NCBI GenBank assembly: GCA_910574195.1
Contig: CAJTBF010000006.1
Location: forward strand, 1-64,000
Source of the DNA: Lachnospiraceae bacterium
Lineage (GTDB): Bacteria; Bacillota; Clostridia; Lachnospirales; Lachnospiraceae
Direction of reading: 5' to 3'
DNA: 64,000 nt
The position numbers and the translations under genes were made by a program. Of this stretch, positions 8,075-15,146 are shown in pieces (the first letter of the stretch is position 1; each line of letters begins with the position of its first letter). The notes beneath the pieces were generated by a model. It was not told the origin of the DNA and did not search any database. It saw only the letters and a program-made list of their open reading frames with translations.

Positions 8075-9229
8075 ATGAAAGTTGTGGTTGCGATGGATTC
8101 CTTTAAAGGAAGTATGACTTCTATGGAGGCAGGAAATGCGGCGAAAGCGGGTATTGAAAGAGTCTGCGGTGCCGAGGTTGTTGTAAAACCGCTGGCCGAT
8201 GGAGGGGAAGGGACGACACAGGCGCTGGTGGAGGGGCTGGGCGGAAGATATGTGTCCGTTGAGGTGACAGGTCCGATGGGAAGAAAGGTGCAGGCCAGGT
8301 ATGGGATTCTGGGAGACGAAAGGACGGCAGTGATGGAAATGGCGGAGGCTTCCGGCATTCTCCTGGTAAAAGCAGAGGAACGGGATCCTTCCAGAGCAAC
8401 CACCTATGGAGTAGGAGAAATGATTTTGGATGCGATGGGACGGGGATGCCGGAAGTTTCTTGTAGGAATTGGCGGAAGTGCGACCAGCGAAGGTGGTACG
8501 GGAATGCTGCAGGCATTGGGATATCAGATTGCGGATGCAGACGGAGAACCAATACGGCCAGGGCTTTTGGATTTGGACCGGATTGTGTCGATCTCTGCGG
8601 AAAAGGTGCCGGAGGCGTTGAAGGAATGCAGTTTCCATATTGCCTGTGATGTAAAAAATCCTCTTTGCGGAGAAAACGGTGCGGTCTATATATTTGGACC
8701 GCAAAAGGGGGTAAAGGAAGAAGAAAAGCAGGTATTTGACAGGAAACTAAAGCATTTTGCAGACAGGACGCAGGAGTTTACCGGCAAGGATAACAGAATG
8801 GCGGAAGGGGCGGGAGCAGCGGGCGGACTTGGCTTTGCCTGCTTGAGCTATCTGCCGAATGTAGAATTAAAACCCGGGATTGAAGTCGTCCTGGAAGCGG
8901 TTCGTCTGGAGCAGGAGATAAGGGATGCGGACCTGGTTCTTACCGGCGAGGGATGCCTGGATGGACAGACGGTCATGGGAAAGGTTCCGGTGGGAGTTGC
9001 GCAGCTTGCCAAAAAATATGGTGTAGGGGTGCTTGCATTTGCGGGCAGCGTGACCGGAGATGCAGGAGCTTGTAACACGGCGGGAATCGATGCATTTTTC
9101 CCGATTGTGCGGGGAGTGACAACGCTGGAAGAAGCGATGGCTTCCAAACGTGCAAAAGAAAATATGACCTTGTCCGTGGAGCAGGTATTTCGGATGATTC
9201 AAATATGTACTAGTACATCATTGCATTAA
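8075..9229 (+). CDS. Glycerate kinase (GlxK/GarK family)
   Basis: A 384-residue kinase of glycerate kinase family 1, which phosphorylates D-glycerate to 2-phosphoglycerate (or 3-phosphoglycerate in some members) in the cytoplasm. Family hallmarks visible are the N-terminal MDSFKGS, KPLADGGEGT, the Gly-rich GIGGSATSEGGTGM and LTGEGCLDGQT near the C terminus; the length is normal. ATG at 8075 is chosen because GGAGAG precedes it and the protein then begins KVVVAMDSFKG as in homologues. It is monocistronic and converges with the acyltransferase gene; the two stop codons overlap by two bases (ATTAAT). Confidence 0.93.
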   Translation: MKVVVAMDSFKGSMTSMEAGNAAKAGIERVCGAEVVVKPLADGGEGTTQALVEGLGGRYVSVEVTGPMGRKVQARYGILGDERTAVMEMAEASGILLVKAEERDPSRATTYGVGEMILDAMGRGCRKFLVGIGGSATSEGGTGMLQALGYQIADADGEPIRPGLLDLDRIVSISAEKVPEALKECSFHIACDVKNPLCGENGAVYIFGPQKGVKEEEKQVFDRKLKHFADRTQEFTGKDNRMAEGAGAAGGLGFACLSYLPNVELKPGIEVVLEAVRLEQEIRDADLVLTGEGCLDGQTVMGKVPVGVAQLAKKYGVGVLAFAGSVTGDAGACNTAGIDAFFPIVRGVTTLEEAMASKRAKENMTLSVEQVFRMIQICTSTSLH

Positions 9230-10287
9230 TTCCGAAGTAAATAGCGTTTCCGGTCTAAGCAGGAAAAACCCGCCGCAAGAACCACAGTAAGAAGATAACT
9301 GAAAATAGCAATTTCGGCTCCCTCTGAAAAGAAGCGGTTTAAAAAATCAAAATGTAGAAAATAAGTATATACGGTCTGATGAATCAGGAACATGTAGCCG
9401 GAGAGATCTCCCAGTATGACGAATGGTTTTGTGGAGGCCAGCCGGGACAGGGGTCCCTGAGTCCGGTGAAAACTCCACAGGAGAAGGACATTGGGGATCA
9501 TCCAGATTACACTTCTGCATAGCCACTGGGGCAGGGGAATCCAGAACATGAACGCAATCAAAAGAAGCGCTGCAATGGGTTCCATCCAGGAAAAAGAAAT
9601 CTGAGGAAGTCTGGAAATGTACATTCCTGCAATGATACCGGTGAGATATTCCCCCAGTCGTGCCAACGGGAAAATATAAATCCAATATTCCAGATTGACG
9701 GGGAGACGTCCCATCAAAAGGCAGTATGCGAAGGTTGCTGCAAGAAGAAGCAGCATTATTTTCAGCGCCGCTCCAGGACGCTTTTTTTTCAGCATATGAG
9801 CAGTCCCATGCAGCAGCAGAGGCGTCAAAAGACAGAGTACGGCATAGGAAGACAAAAACCAGGAAACGCCGTTAAATCCCCAGTAATATTTCGGATAAAG
9901 GGATTTGGTCAGGGTAAGATTCATGAAGAATATGACGCTCCAGAAAGGGAGTTTGGATATCCCTTCCGTCTGTATGGAAGGAATTGCGTCGGAAATGGGG
10001 ATAGAAAGAAAGGTGATTATGATATGGAGGAAGTATAACTTTTTTATGTGACGGATCATATAAAGAATACTGCTTTTGAGGTCTTTTTCAGGCCTCTTTC
10101 CCTTTTCCCAGAGCAAACCGTTCAGATATCCGCTGAGCATGAAAAAAAGACTGACGCTCCATGCGGCGGTCAGATCCAGATTCGGGTTTCCATAATGATA
10201 GAGAATGATTCCGCTCAGGGCAATTGCGCGCAGTCCCTGGAGGGAAGCAATCTTTTGACCGGTCGTGCCGGCGGGGGTTGGTTCCAT
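9226..10287 (-). CDS. Acyltransferase 3 family membrane protein
   Basis: A 353-residue protein with about ten hydrophobic segments. Near the N terminus LQGLRAIALSGIILYHYG carries the family motif (R and the catalytic H region) of acyltransferase 3 / OafA-type enzymes, which O-acetylate sugars of cell-surface polymers or exopolysaccharide. The start at 10287 is preferred since GGAAG lies eight bases upstream; earlier ATGs at 10293 and 10341 fit less well. A truncated small gene overlaps its 5' end on the same strand. The acceptor is unknown. Confidence 0.88.
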   Translation of the reverse strand: MEPTPAGTTGQKIASLQGLRAIALSGIILYHYGNPNLDLTAAWSVSLFFMLSGYLNGLLWEKGKRPEKDLKSSILYMIRHIKKLYFLHIIITFLSIPISDAIPSIQTEGISKLPFWSVIFFMNLTLTKSLYPKYYWGFNGVSWFLSSYAVLCLLTPLLLHGTAHMLKKKRPGAALKIMLLLLAATFAYCLLMGRLPVNLEYWIYIFPLARLGEYLTGIIAGMYISRLPQISFSWMEPIAALLLIAFMFWIPLPQWLCRSVIWMIPNVLLLWSFHRTQGPLSRLASTKPFVILGDLSGYMFLIHQTVYTYFLHFDFLNRFFSEGAEIAIFSYLLTVVLAAGFSCLDRKRYLLRN

Positions 10288-10447
10288 AGTCATTTCTTCC
10301 TTTGTCAACGTATATTTTTTTTCCATGTAGACGTTCTGCACAGCTTAAATCTTCCTGTTTAAAAATCTTATCGGTTTGATGGCATAATTGCTCAATGGTT
10401 TCTTTATTTAACCGATTTGTATCAAAGATCAACTCTACCTTATACAC
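10282..10447 (-). pseudogene. N-terminal fragment of a small conserved protein
   Basis: Behind a strong AGGAGGG (about 12 bases upstream) a GTG at 10447 opens a frame that reads YKVELIFDTNRLNKETIEQL and continues to KIYVDKGRNDYG, which looks like genuine protein. I have a weak recollection of small clostridial proteins with this YKVxLIFD opening and a YxDKGRN motif. After about 55 codons the frame runs into the 5' end of the acyltransferase gene in another frame and shows no further similarity, so the gene appears cut off by a rearrangement. It could still be translated as a fused product. Confidence 0.4.
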
Positions 10448-10576
10448 AGATAATCGAATCCCTCCTATTAAAATTTAAAATGATCCTTATGAACTTTTTC
10501 TTCATCCCAGATTTATTTTAACATACCTACTCTATAAAGTCATTTCTTTTTTATAATTCTAAATTCAATGGCAAAG

Positions 10577-10618
10577 AAAATAAAAAATGCTTCAAATCTT
10601 TGAAAAGGAATTGAAGCA
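10577..10618 (-). terminator. tRNA operon terminator
   Basis: Arms TGCTTCAA (10588-10595) and TTGAAGCA (10611-10618) form a hairpin that, read on the minus strand, is followed by a T-rich run. It lies 12 bases beyond tRNA-Leu and ends the six-tRNA transcript. Confidence 0.85.
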
Positions 10619-10629
10619 CTTCACTAAAA

Positions 10630-10715
10630 TGCCGCAGACCGGAATCGAACCGGTACGGGTATTACTACCCACGGGATTTTAAGTCCCGGGCGTCTGCCAG
10701 TTCCGCCACTGCGGC
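10630..10715 (-). tRNA. tRNA-Leu (TAA)
   Basis: Minus-strand cloverleaf with acceptor GCCGCAG/CTGCGGC, discriminator A, a long variable arm of class II type and anticodon TAA. Last gene of the tRNA operon. Confidence 0.95.
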
Positions 10716-10739
10716 ATAAGAAATAATATGATATTCGGA

Positions 10740-10812
10740 TGGGGCCTATAGGGCTCGAACCTATGACCCTCTGCTTGTAAGGCAGATGCTCTCCCAGCTG
10801 AGCTAAGACCCC
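10740..10812 (-). tRNA. tRNA-Val (TAC)
   Basis: Acceptor GGGGTCT/AGGCCCC, T arm with GGTTCGAGCC, anticodon loop CTTACAA giving TAC, discriminator A. No CCA encoded. Confidence 0.95.
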
Positions 10813-10816
10813 ACAA

Positions 10817-10890
10817 CGACCCAGAAGAGACTCGAACTCTCGACCTCCGCCGTGACAGGGCGGCGCTCTAACCAACTGAGCCACTGGGCC
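10817..10890 (-). tRNA. tRNA-Asp (GTC)
   Basis: Acceptor GGCCCAG/CTGGGTC, anticodon loop CTGTCAC giving GTC, discriminator G as usual for Asp. Only four bases separate it from tRNA-Val. Confidence 0.95.
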
Positions 10891-10930
10891 ATATAAAATA
10901 TACTCATCTGTGCGTATCTGACGCACAAGC

Positions 10931-11009
10931 GGACACTTCATGTCCGATAAGGATACCCACAGGGCATCACATATCTCATGTGCTCTGCATGAGTGGACAT
11001 TTCATGTCC
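10931..11009. repeat. Paired GGACAY-TTC-ATGTCC dyads in tRNA spacer
   Basis: The 219-bp spacer between tRNA-Asp and tRNA-Met carries GGACACTTCATGTCC (10931-10945) and GGACATTTCATGTCC (10995-11009), two near-identical small inverted repeats. They may be hairpins in the precursor RNA that guide processing. No gene is seen in the spacer. Confidence 0.5.
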
Positions 11010-11109
11010 AATGATATATTATCACACACAGCGCCCGTTTTTCAGACGCATGTGTGCAGATAGATAAAATATATACCGGAAAACCCGATCCTATATCTTA
11101 AATCTATAG

Positions 11110-11183
11110 TGGACCTTCGGGGACTCGAACCCAGGACCGATCGGTTATGAGCCGATTGCTCTAACCAACTGAGCTAAAGGTCC
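11110..11183 (-). tRNA. tRNA-Met (CAT)
   Basis: Acceptor GGACCTT/AAGGTCC, anticodon loop CTCATAA giving CAT, discriminator A. The paired first base and the general layout fit elongator Met; a lysidine-modified Ile tRNA with the same anticodon cannot be fully excluded. Confidence 0.9.
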
Positions 11184-11209
11184 AATTATATGTCCCTTAC
11201 CAGGAACAA

Positions 11210-11282
11210 AGCCGATGATCGGACTCGAACCGATAACCTGCTGATTACAAATCAGCTGCTCTGCCAATTGAGCCACATCGGC
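11210..11282 (-). tRNA. tRNA-Thr (TGT)
   Basis: Acceptor GCCGATG/CATCGGC, anticodon loop TTTGTAA giving TGT, discriminator T. No CCA encoded. Confidence 0.95.
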
Positions 11283-11384
11283 GTGTCGGCCGCTTTCAGT
11301 ACAGGAATACAAATAATAGTATCCGTCTGAAAACCTGACGGCAGCCCATGCCAGAGATCAATCATAGAAAGAACTGCAGTCCAA

Positions 11385-11456
11385 TGACTCCGACGGGAAT
11401 CGAACCCGTGTTACCGCCGTGAAAGGGCGATGTCTTAACCGCTTGACCACGGAGCC
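11385..11456 (-). tRNA. tRNA-Glu (TTC)
   Basis: Acceptor GGCTCCG/CGGAGTC, anticodon loop CTTTCAC giving TTC, discriminator A. First gene of the operon Glu-Thr-Met-Asp-Val-Leu. Confidence 0.95.
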
Positions 11457-11498
11457 GAAAAGCAAAATGCGAAAATATTCGCATCAGCAACAATTTGA

Positions 11499-11527
11499 AT
11501 AATACCATAAAACAAACTGTTTTGCAA
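11499..11527 (-). promoter_or_regulatory. Promoter of the tRNA operon
   Basis: On the minus strand a -35 TTGCAA (11527-11522) and a -10 TATTAT (11504-11499) are 17 bases apart, a good sigma-A spacing, and lie about 43 bases upstream of tRNA-Glu. Confidence 0.75.
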
Positions 11528-11555
11528 GCATTTTTGTACGGAAGATGTTACTTTT

Positions 11556-11604
11556 GTAACAGTTCAGTCTGTAACTGCGCACTTGCTGCAAAGTCCGTGA
11601 GAAC
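11556..11604 (+). repeat. 48-bp dispersed repeat, copy 1
   Basis: GTAACAGTTCAG at the left and CACTTGCTGCAAAGTCCGT at the right recur at 14924-14971 with few changes. The 368-base gap between the tRNA operon and the GNAT gene holds this repeat, the tRNA promoter and no visible gene. Shared leading GTAACAGTTCAG links it to the 31-bp palindrome family. Confidence 0.65.
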
Positions 11605-11824
11605 AGACTTATGTAGTGACAACAGTGAGAGGCGGTTTTTTGCTGCATTCGTTTTGGTTCATACTACACGGATGTGTCCGGTATTCTTGTCGTAAGAAAA
11701 GATTTACCCATTTCAAAACATGTGTTAAGATAAACATGCGAATTAGAAATGGGATTTTGAGCGAAATAAGAATTACAAATAGAAGATTGAAAAGATACAG
11801 CAGTGGAAAAGGAGGATTTCAACA

Positions 11825-12322
11825 ATGCACGCAAGATTTCAACTGGCGGAAACGGACGGACAGATTCAGGAGATTGCAGATCTGGCTAAGGTGATCTGGC
11901 AGGAACATTTCACACCTATTATCGGCATGGAACAGGTACAATATATGGTTGACAAGTTTCAGTCGTTTTCGGCTCTGAAGGAACAGGTTGCAAAAGGGTA
12001 TGAATACTACCAGATTTTTGTACGGGAAGAGTTTTGCGGGTACTGTGGGATTCATCCGGAAAACGGAAAATTATTTTTGAGTAAACTTTATATAAAGAAA
12101 GAGTCCAGAGGGCAGCATCTGGCGACACAGGCGCTGGCATTCTTAGAAGAATTGTGCAGGGCACGAGGATTAATCTCCATCTGGCTGACCTGCAATAAGC
12201 ACAATGAAAATTCGCTTGCCGTTTATCGGCATCTTGGATTTCAGACCATTGACACACAGGAAGCTGATATTGGCGGCGGATTTATTATGGATGATTATAT
12301 AATGGAATATGTGCCGGCATAG
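11825..12322 (+). CDS. GNAT-family N-acetyltransferase
   Basis: A 165-residue acetyltransferase. The acetyl-CoA binding motif A is seen in LYIKKESRGQHLATQALAFL (about residues 81-100) and motif B in NENSLAVYRHLGF, as in GNAT enzymes that acetylate small molecules or protein N termini. The substrate is unknown. Start at 11825 follows AAAGGAGGATTTC. It is 31 bases ahead of the pseudouridine synthase gene and probably co-transcribed. Confidence 0.9.
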   Translation: MHARFQLAETDGQIQEIADLAKVIWQEHFTPIIGMEQVQYMVDKFQSFSALKEQVAKGYEYYQIFVREEFCGYCGIHPENGKLFLSKLYIKKESRGQHLATQALAFLEELCRARGLISIWLTCNKHNENSLAVYRHLGFQTIDTQEADIGGGFIMDDYIMEYVPA

Positions 12323-12353
12323 AGATACACCTGACGGCGGAATGGAGAGTTTT

Positions 12354-13268
12354 ATGAATCGGACACTGGTGTATCATATGACCGACTTTGACGATGGATT
12401 GCGTATCGAGCAGTATCTGCGCAGACAGGGATATTCCCGGCAGAATCTAACGGAATTGAAAAAGATGCCGGAAAGTATTCGGGTAAACGGACAGAACCGG
12501 TATTTGAATGCGGGACTGACAGAAGGCGACGAACTGATCGTTTCCATTCGGGAGACGGAAAGTTCCGGGAAAATTCCTCCGGTAAATCTGCCGTTGGATA
12601 TTTGTTATGAGGATGAAGATCTGCTGGTGGTGAATAAACCTTCCGGTCTTCCCATGCACCCGTCTATGAGGAATTATAACCATTCTCTGGCAAATGCGCT
12701 GGCCTGGTATTTCCGGCAGCAGGGAAAACCGTTCATTTTCCGCTGTACCAATCGTCTGGACCGGGATACCTCCGGTCTGACGGTGATTGCCAAGCATATG
12801 GTCAGCTCCAGTATTCTTTCCGGGATGGGCCGGCGGCAGGAAATAGAGAGGGAATATTTGGCGGTGGTTCGCGGAACTCCTGCACCGGCCGCCGGAACAA
12901 TTCTTGCGCCGCTGGCGCGAAAACCGGGTTCCATTATTGAACGGATTGTTGACTGGGAGAATGGGGAGAGGGCAGTGACGCATTATCAGGTTCTGGGAAG
13001 CAGAAACGGGCATAGCCTGGTTTCTCTTCATCTGGAAACAGGACGTACCCATCAGATTCGGATTCATCTGAAATATCTGGGATTTCCCCTTGTGGGGGAC
13101 TATCTTTATAATCCGGATATAGAGTATATCGACCGGCAGGCGCTGCACTCCTGGCGACTGTGTTTTAGACATCCCATTACCGGGGAGAGAATGGAGTTTA
13201 TCGCACCGCTTCCGGAAGATATGAGGAGAATATTTACATTTCACACCCACGCCAGTTACTCGCAATGA
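12354..13268 (+). CDS. RluA-family pseudouridine synthase
   Basis: A 304-residue RNA pseudouridine synthase of the RluA/RluD family. The catalytic motif RLDRDTSGLTVIAK holds the nucleophilic Asp; an S4-like N-terminal part (VNGQNRYLNAGLTEGDELIV) precedes it, and HQIRIHLKYLGFPLVGDYLY is the conserved C-terminal signature. It isomerises uridines in 23S rRNA or tRNA; the exact target is not readable. Start at 12354 after GGAGAG, with the protein then beginning NRTLVYHMTDFDDGLR. Confidence 0.93.
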   Translation: MNRTLVYHMTDFDDGLRIEQYLRRQGYSRQNLTELKKMPESIRVNGQNRYLNAGLTEGDELIVSIRETESSGKIPPVNLPLDICYEDEDLLVVNKPSGLPMHPSMRNYNHSLANALAWYFRQQGKPFIFRCTNRLDRDTSGLTVIAKHMVSSSILSGMGRRQEIEREYLAVVRGTPAPAAGTILAPLARKPGSIIERIVDWENGERAVTHYQVLGSRNGHSLVSLHLETGRTHQIRIHLKYLGFPLVGDYLYNPDIEYIDRQALHSWRLCFRHPITGERMEFIAPLPEDMRRIFTFHTHASYSQ

Positions 13269-13296
13269 TTTCATATGATCTGGTGTGAAATGCAAC

Positions 13297-13341
13297 GAAT
13301 CCGGCTCATCTAAAGTTGCCTTACAGCAAGGAGCCGGATTC
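13297..13341 (+). terminator. Hairpin after rluA-type gene
   Basis: Perfect 11-bp arms GAATCCGGCTC and GAGCCGGATTC (13297-13307, 13331-13341) lie 28 bases after the stop; only a weak T run follows, so termination may be inefficient. A second hairpin GCCGTGCA/TGCACGGC follows at 13369-13390. The remaining gap to 13608 shows no gene. Confidence 0.55.
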
Positions 13342-13608
13342 TCCATGGTGGAACGTGCATCCTCCGCCGCCGTGCAGCAGAGTGCACGGCGCGGGTGTGA
13401 AAAGTAACGGAGGATATTTTACTCTTGAAATTCACAAATTTCCCGGATTGAATATGAAAGTCGGAAGTGTTATAATCGAATTCGGTGTAAATCTCATATC
13501 GGGCGTGATACACCGGACAGGAAACAATCTTCAAATATACGTTATTTCGACAGGTTCCGGGACAGGAGCAGTGACGGGTTATAATACCAGACAGAAAGGG
13601 TGAAGTCA

Positions 13609-14886
13609 GTGGGACATTTGACGGCAAGAGATGCTTATAAAAATCTGGAGGAGAGGATCAACTGGTTTACGCAGGGGGCGCCCCCGTCAGAGACATTATA
13701 TAAGATTTTACAGGTTTTATATACGGAGAAAGAGGCAAAATGGGTGGCGCTGCTTCCGGTACGGCCGTTTACTTTGAAAAAAGCGGCGAAAGTCTGGGGA
13801 ACGACGGAGGCGAAAGCGGAAAAGGTGTTGGATCATCTTTGTGAAAAAGCGCTGCTTGTGGATTCCGATTACCAGGGACAGCGCCGGTTTGTGATGCCGC
13901 CTCCGATGGCCGGATTTATTGAGTTTGCTCTGATGCGTACCAGAGGGGACATTGATCAGAAATATCTGAGTGAATTGTACTATCAATATATGAATGTGGA
14001 GGAAGATTTTGTAAAAGATTTGTTCTTTGCCACAGAGACGAGGCTGGGACGTGTATATGTACAGGAACCGGTACTGACCAATGACAAGATGAATCATATT
14101 CTGGATTATGAGCGGGCATCTCATATTGTGGAAGAGGCGGAATATATCGGGCTGGGAACTTGCTACTGCAGACATAAAATGTATCATGCGGGACATCCCT
14201 GTGAGATTGACGCCCCTTGGGATGTGTGTCTGACCTTTGATAATGTGGCCCGTTCTCTGGCAGAGCATGGGGAGTATGCACGGCTCATCTCCAAAGAGGA
14301 AGCTATGGACGCGCTGGAACGTTCCTACGAAAGTAATCTGGTGCAGATCGGAGAAAATGTCCGGGAGCATCCGGCTTTTATCTGTAATTGCTGCGGCTGC
14401 TGTTGTGAGGCGCTGCAGGCGGCAAGGAAATTCAGTCCGATGCAGCCGGTGGCAACCACCAATTATATACCGGAAGTTTCTCTGGAACAATGCGTTTCCT
14501 GTGGGAAATGCGCGAAGGTGTGTCCGATTCTGGCTATTGCCATGGAAAAGGGAGCGGAAGGAGAAAAGGTGCGTCCGGTGATTGATACAGAGATCTGTCT
14601 TGGCTGCGGAGTGTGTGCCAGAAATTGCCCTACAAAGGCAATTACACTGCAGCATCGGCCGGTGCAGGTGATTACTCCGGTGAACAGTACACATCGCTTT
14701 GTGCTGCAGGCGATTGAGAAAGGAACTTTGCAGAACCTGGTATTTGACAATCAGGCATTTGCAAACCATCGGGCGATGGCGGCTGTATTTGGAACGATTC
14801 TCAAGCTGCCGCCTTTGAAACAGGCGTTGGCAAGTAAGCAGTTCAAATCGGTGTACCTGGATAAATTATTGCAAATTTCCCGTTGA
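13609..14886 (+). CDS. 4Fe-4S dicluster ferredoxin-like protein with winged helix
   Basis: A 425-residue cytoplasmic protein. The first third contains a winged-helix-like segment (FTLKKAAKVWGTTEAKAEKV), the middle a cysteine-rich part (GTCYCRHKM, then CNCCGCCCEAL), and the C-terminal third two ferredoxin motifs CVSCGKCAKVCPILA and CLGCGVCARNCPTKA for two [4Fe-4S] clusters. Such proteins occur in many anaerobes; I do not know a proven reaction. GTG at 13609 is preferred because AAAGGG lies at normal distance; a GTG at 13600 is too close to it. No cofactor-partner gene is adjacent. Confidence 0.85.
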   Translation: MGHLTARDAYKNLEERINWFTQGAPPSETLYKILQVLYTEKEAKWVALLPVRPFTLKKAAKVWGTTEAKAEKVLDHLCEKALLVDSDYQGQRRFVMPPPMAGFIEFALMRTRGDIDQKYLSELYYQYMNVEEDFVKDLFFATETRLGRVYVQEPVLTNDKMNHILDYERASHIVEEAEYIGLGTCYCRHKMYHAGHPCEIDAPWDVCLTFDNVARSLAEHGEYARLISKEEAMDALERSYESNLVQIGENVREHPAFICNCCGCCCEALQAARKFSPMQPVATTNYIPEVSLEQCVSCGKCAKVCPILAIAMEKGAEGEKVRPVIDTEICLGCGVCARNCPTKAITLQHRPVQVITPVNSTHRFVLQAIEKGTLQNLVFDNQAFANHRAMAAVFGTILKLPPLKQALASKQFKSVYLDKLLQISR

Positions 14887-14923
14887 TATTTTATGCGTCG
14901 GGAAAGCAGGAAGATGTTTTGCC

Positions 14924-14971
14924 GTAACAGTTCAGCCTAGGACTTTGCACTTGCTGCAAAGTCCGTAAGAA
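14924..14971 (+). repeat. 48-bp dispersed repeat, copy 2
   Basis: Second copy of the repeat at 11556-11604, sharing GTAACAGTTCAG and CACTTGCTGCAAAGTCCGT. It lies in the gap between the 4Fe-4S gene and tex, next to a hairpin and a 31-bp palindrome. Confidence 0.65.
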
Positions 14972-14989
14972 CGCATAACAGTTGGAATA

Positions 14990-15032
14990 GAATCCGGACT
15001 CTTTGCAAGGCAAACTTCAATAGGCCGGATTC
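14990..15032 (+). terminator. Hairpin with GAATCCGG arms
   Basis: Arms GAATCCGG (14990-14997) and CCGGATTC (15025-15032). It resembles the hairpin at 13297-13341 and may end the upstream transcript, though no clear T run follows. Confidence 0.4.
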
Positions 15033-15033
15033 C

Positions 15034-15064
15034 GTAACTATGAAGCCGAAGGCTGAATAGTTAC
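15034..15064. repeat. 31-bp palindrome family, copy 1
   Basis: GTAACTATGAAGCC-GAA-GGCTGAATAGTTAC: a nearly perfect palindrome with the inner GCCGAAGGC and outer GTAAC/GTTAC. Related copies are at 18528-18558 and 52217-52247. Possible small mobile palindromic repeats or mRNA-stabilising hairpins. Confidence 0.65.
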
Positions 15065-15146
15065 GTTTTGTCCGGTTGTTCCAGGAGGAAGGCACAGGGA
15101 AAGTTTTGGTTCCGGCAGATCCGGAGCAGGAAAGGGATAAAACGAT

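Noticed and set aside
11110-11183. Initiator tRNA-Met
   Set aside because: The first acceptor pair G-C is intact, whereas initiator tRNAs have an unpaired first position; elongator Met (or lysidine Ile) fits better.
13297-15064. Riboswitch or T-box leaders ahead of the 4Fe-4S and tex genes
   Set aside because: Only simple hairpins and dispersed repeats are visible; no conserved riboswitch core or T-box motif could be found by eye.
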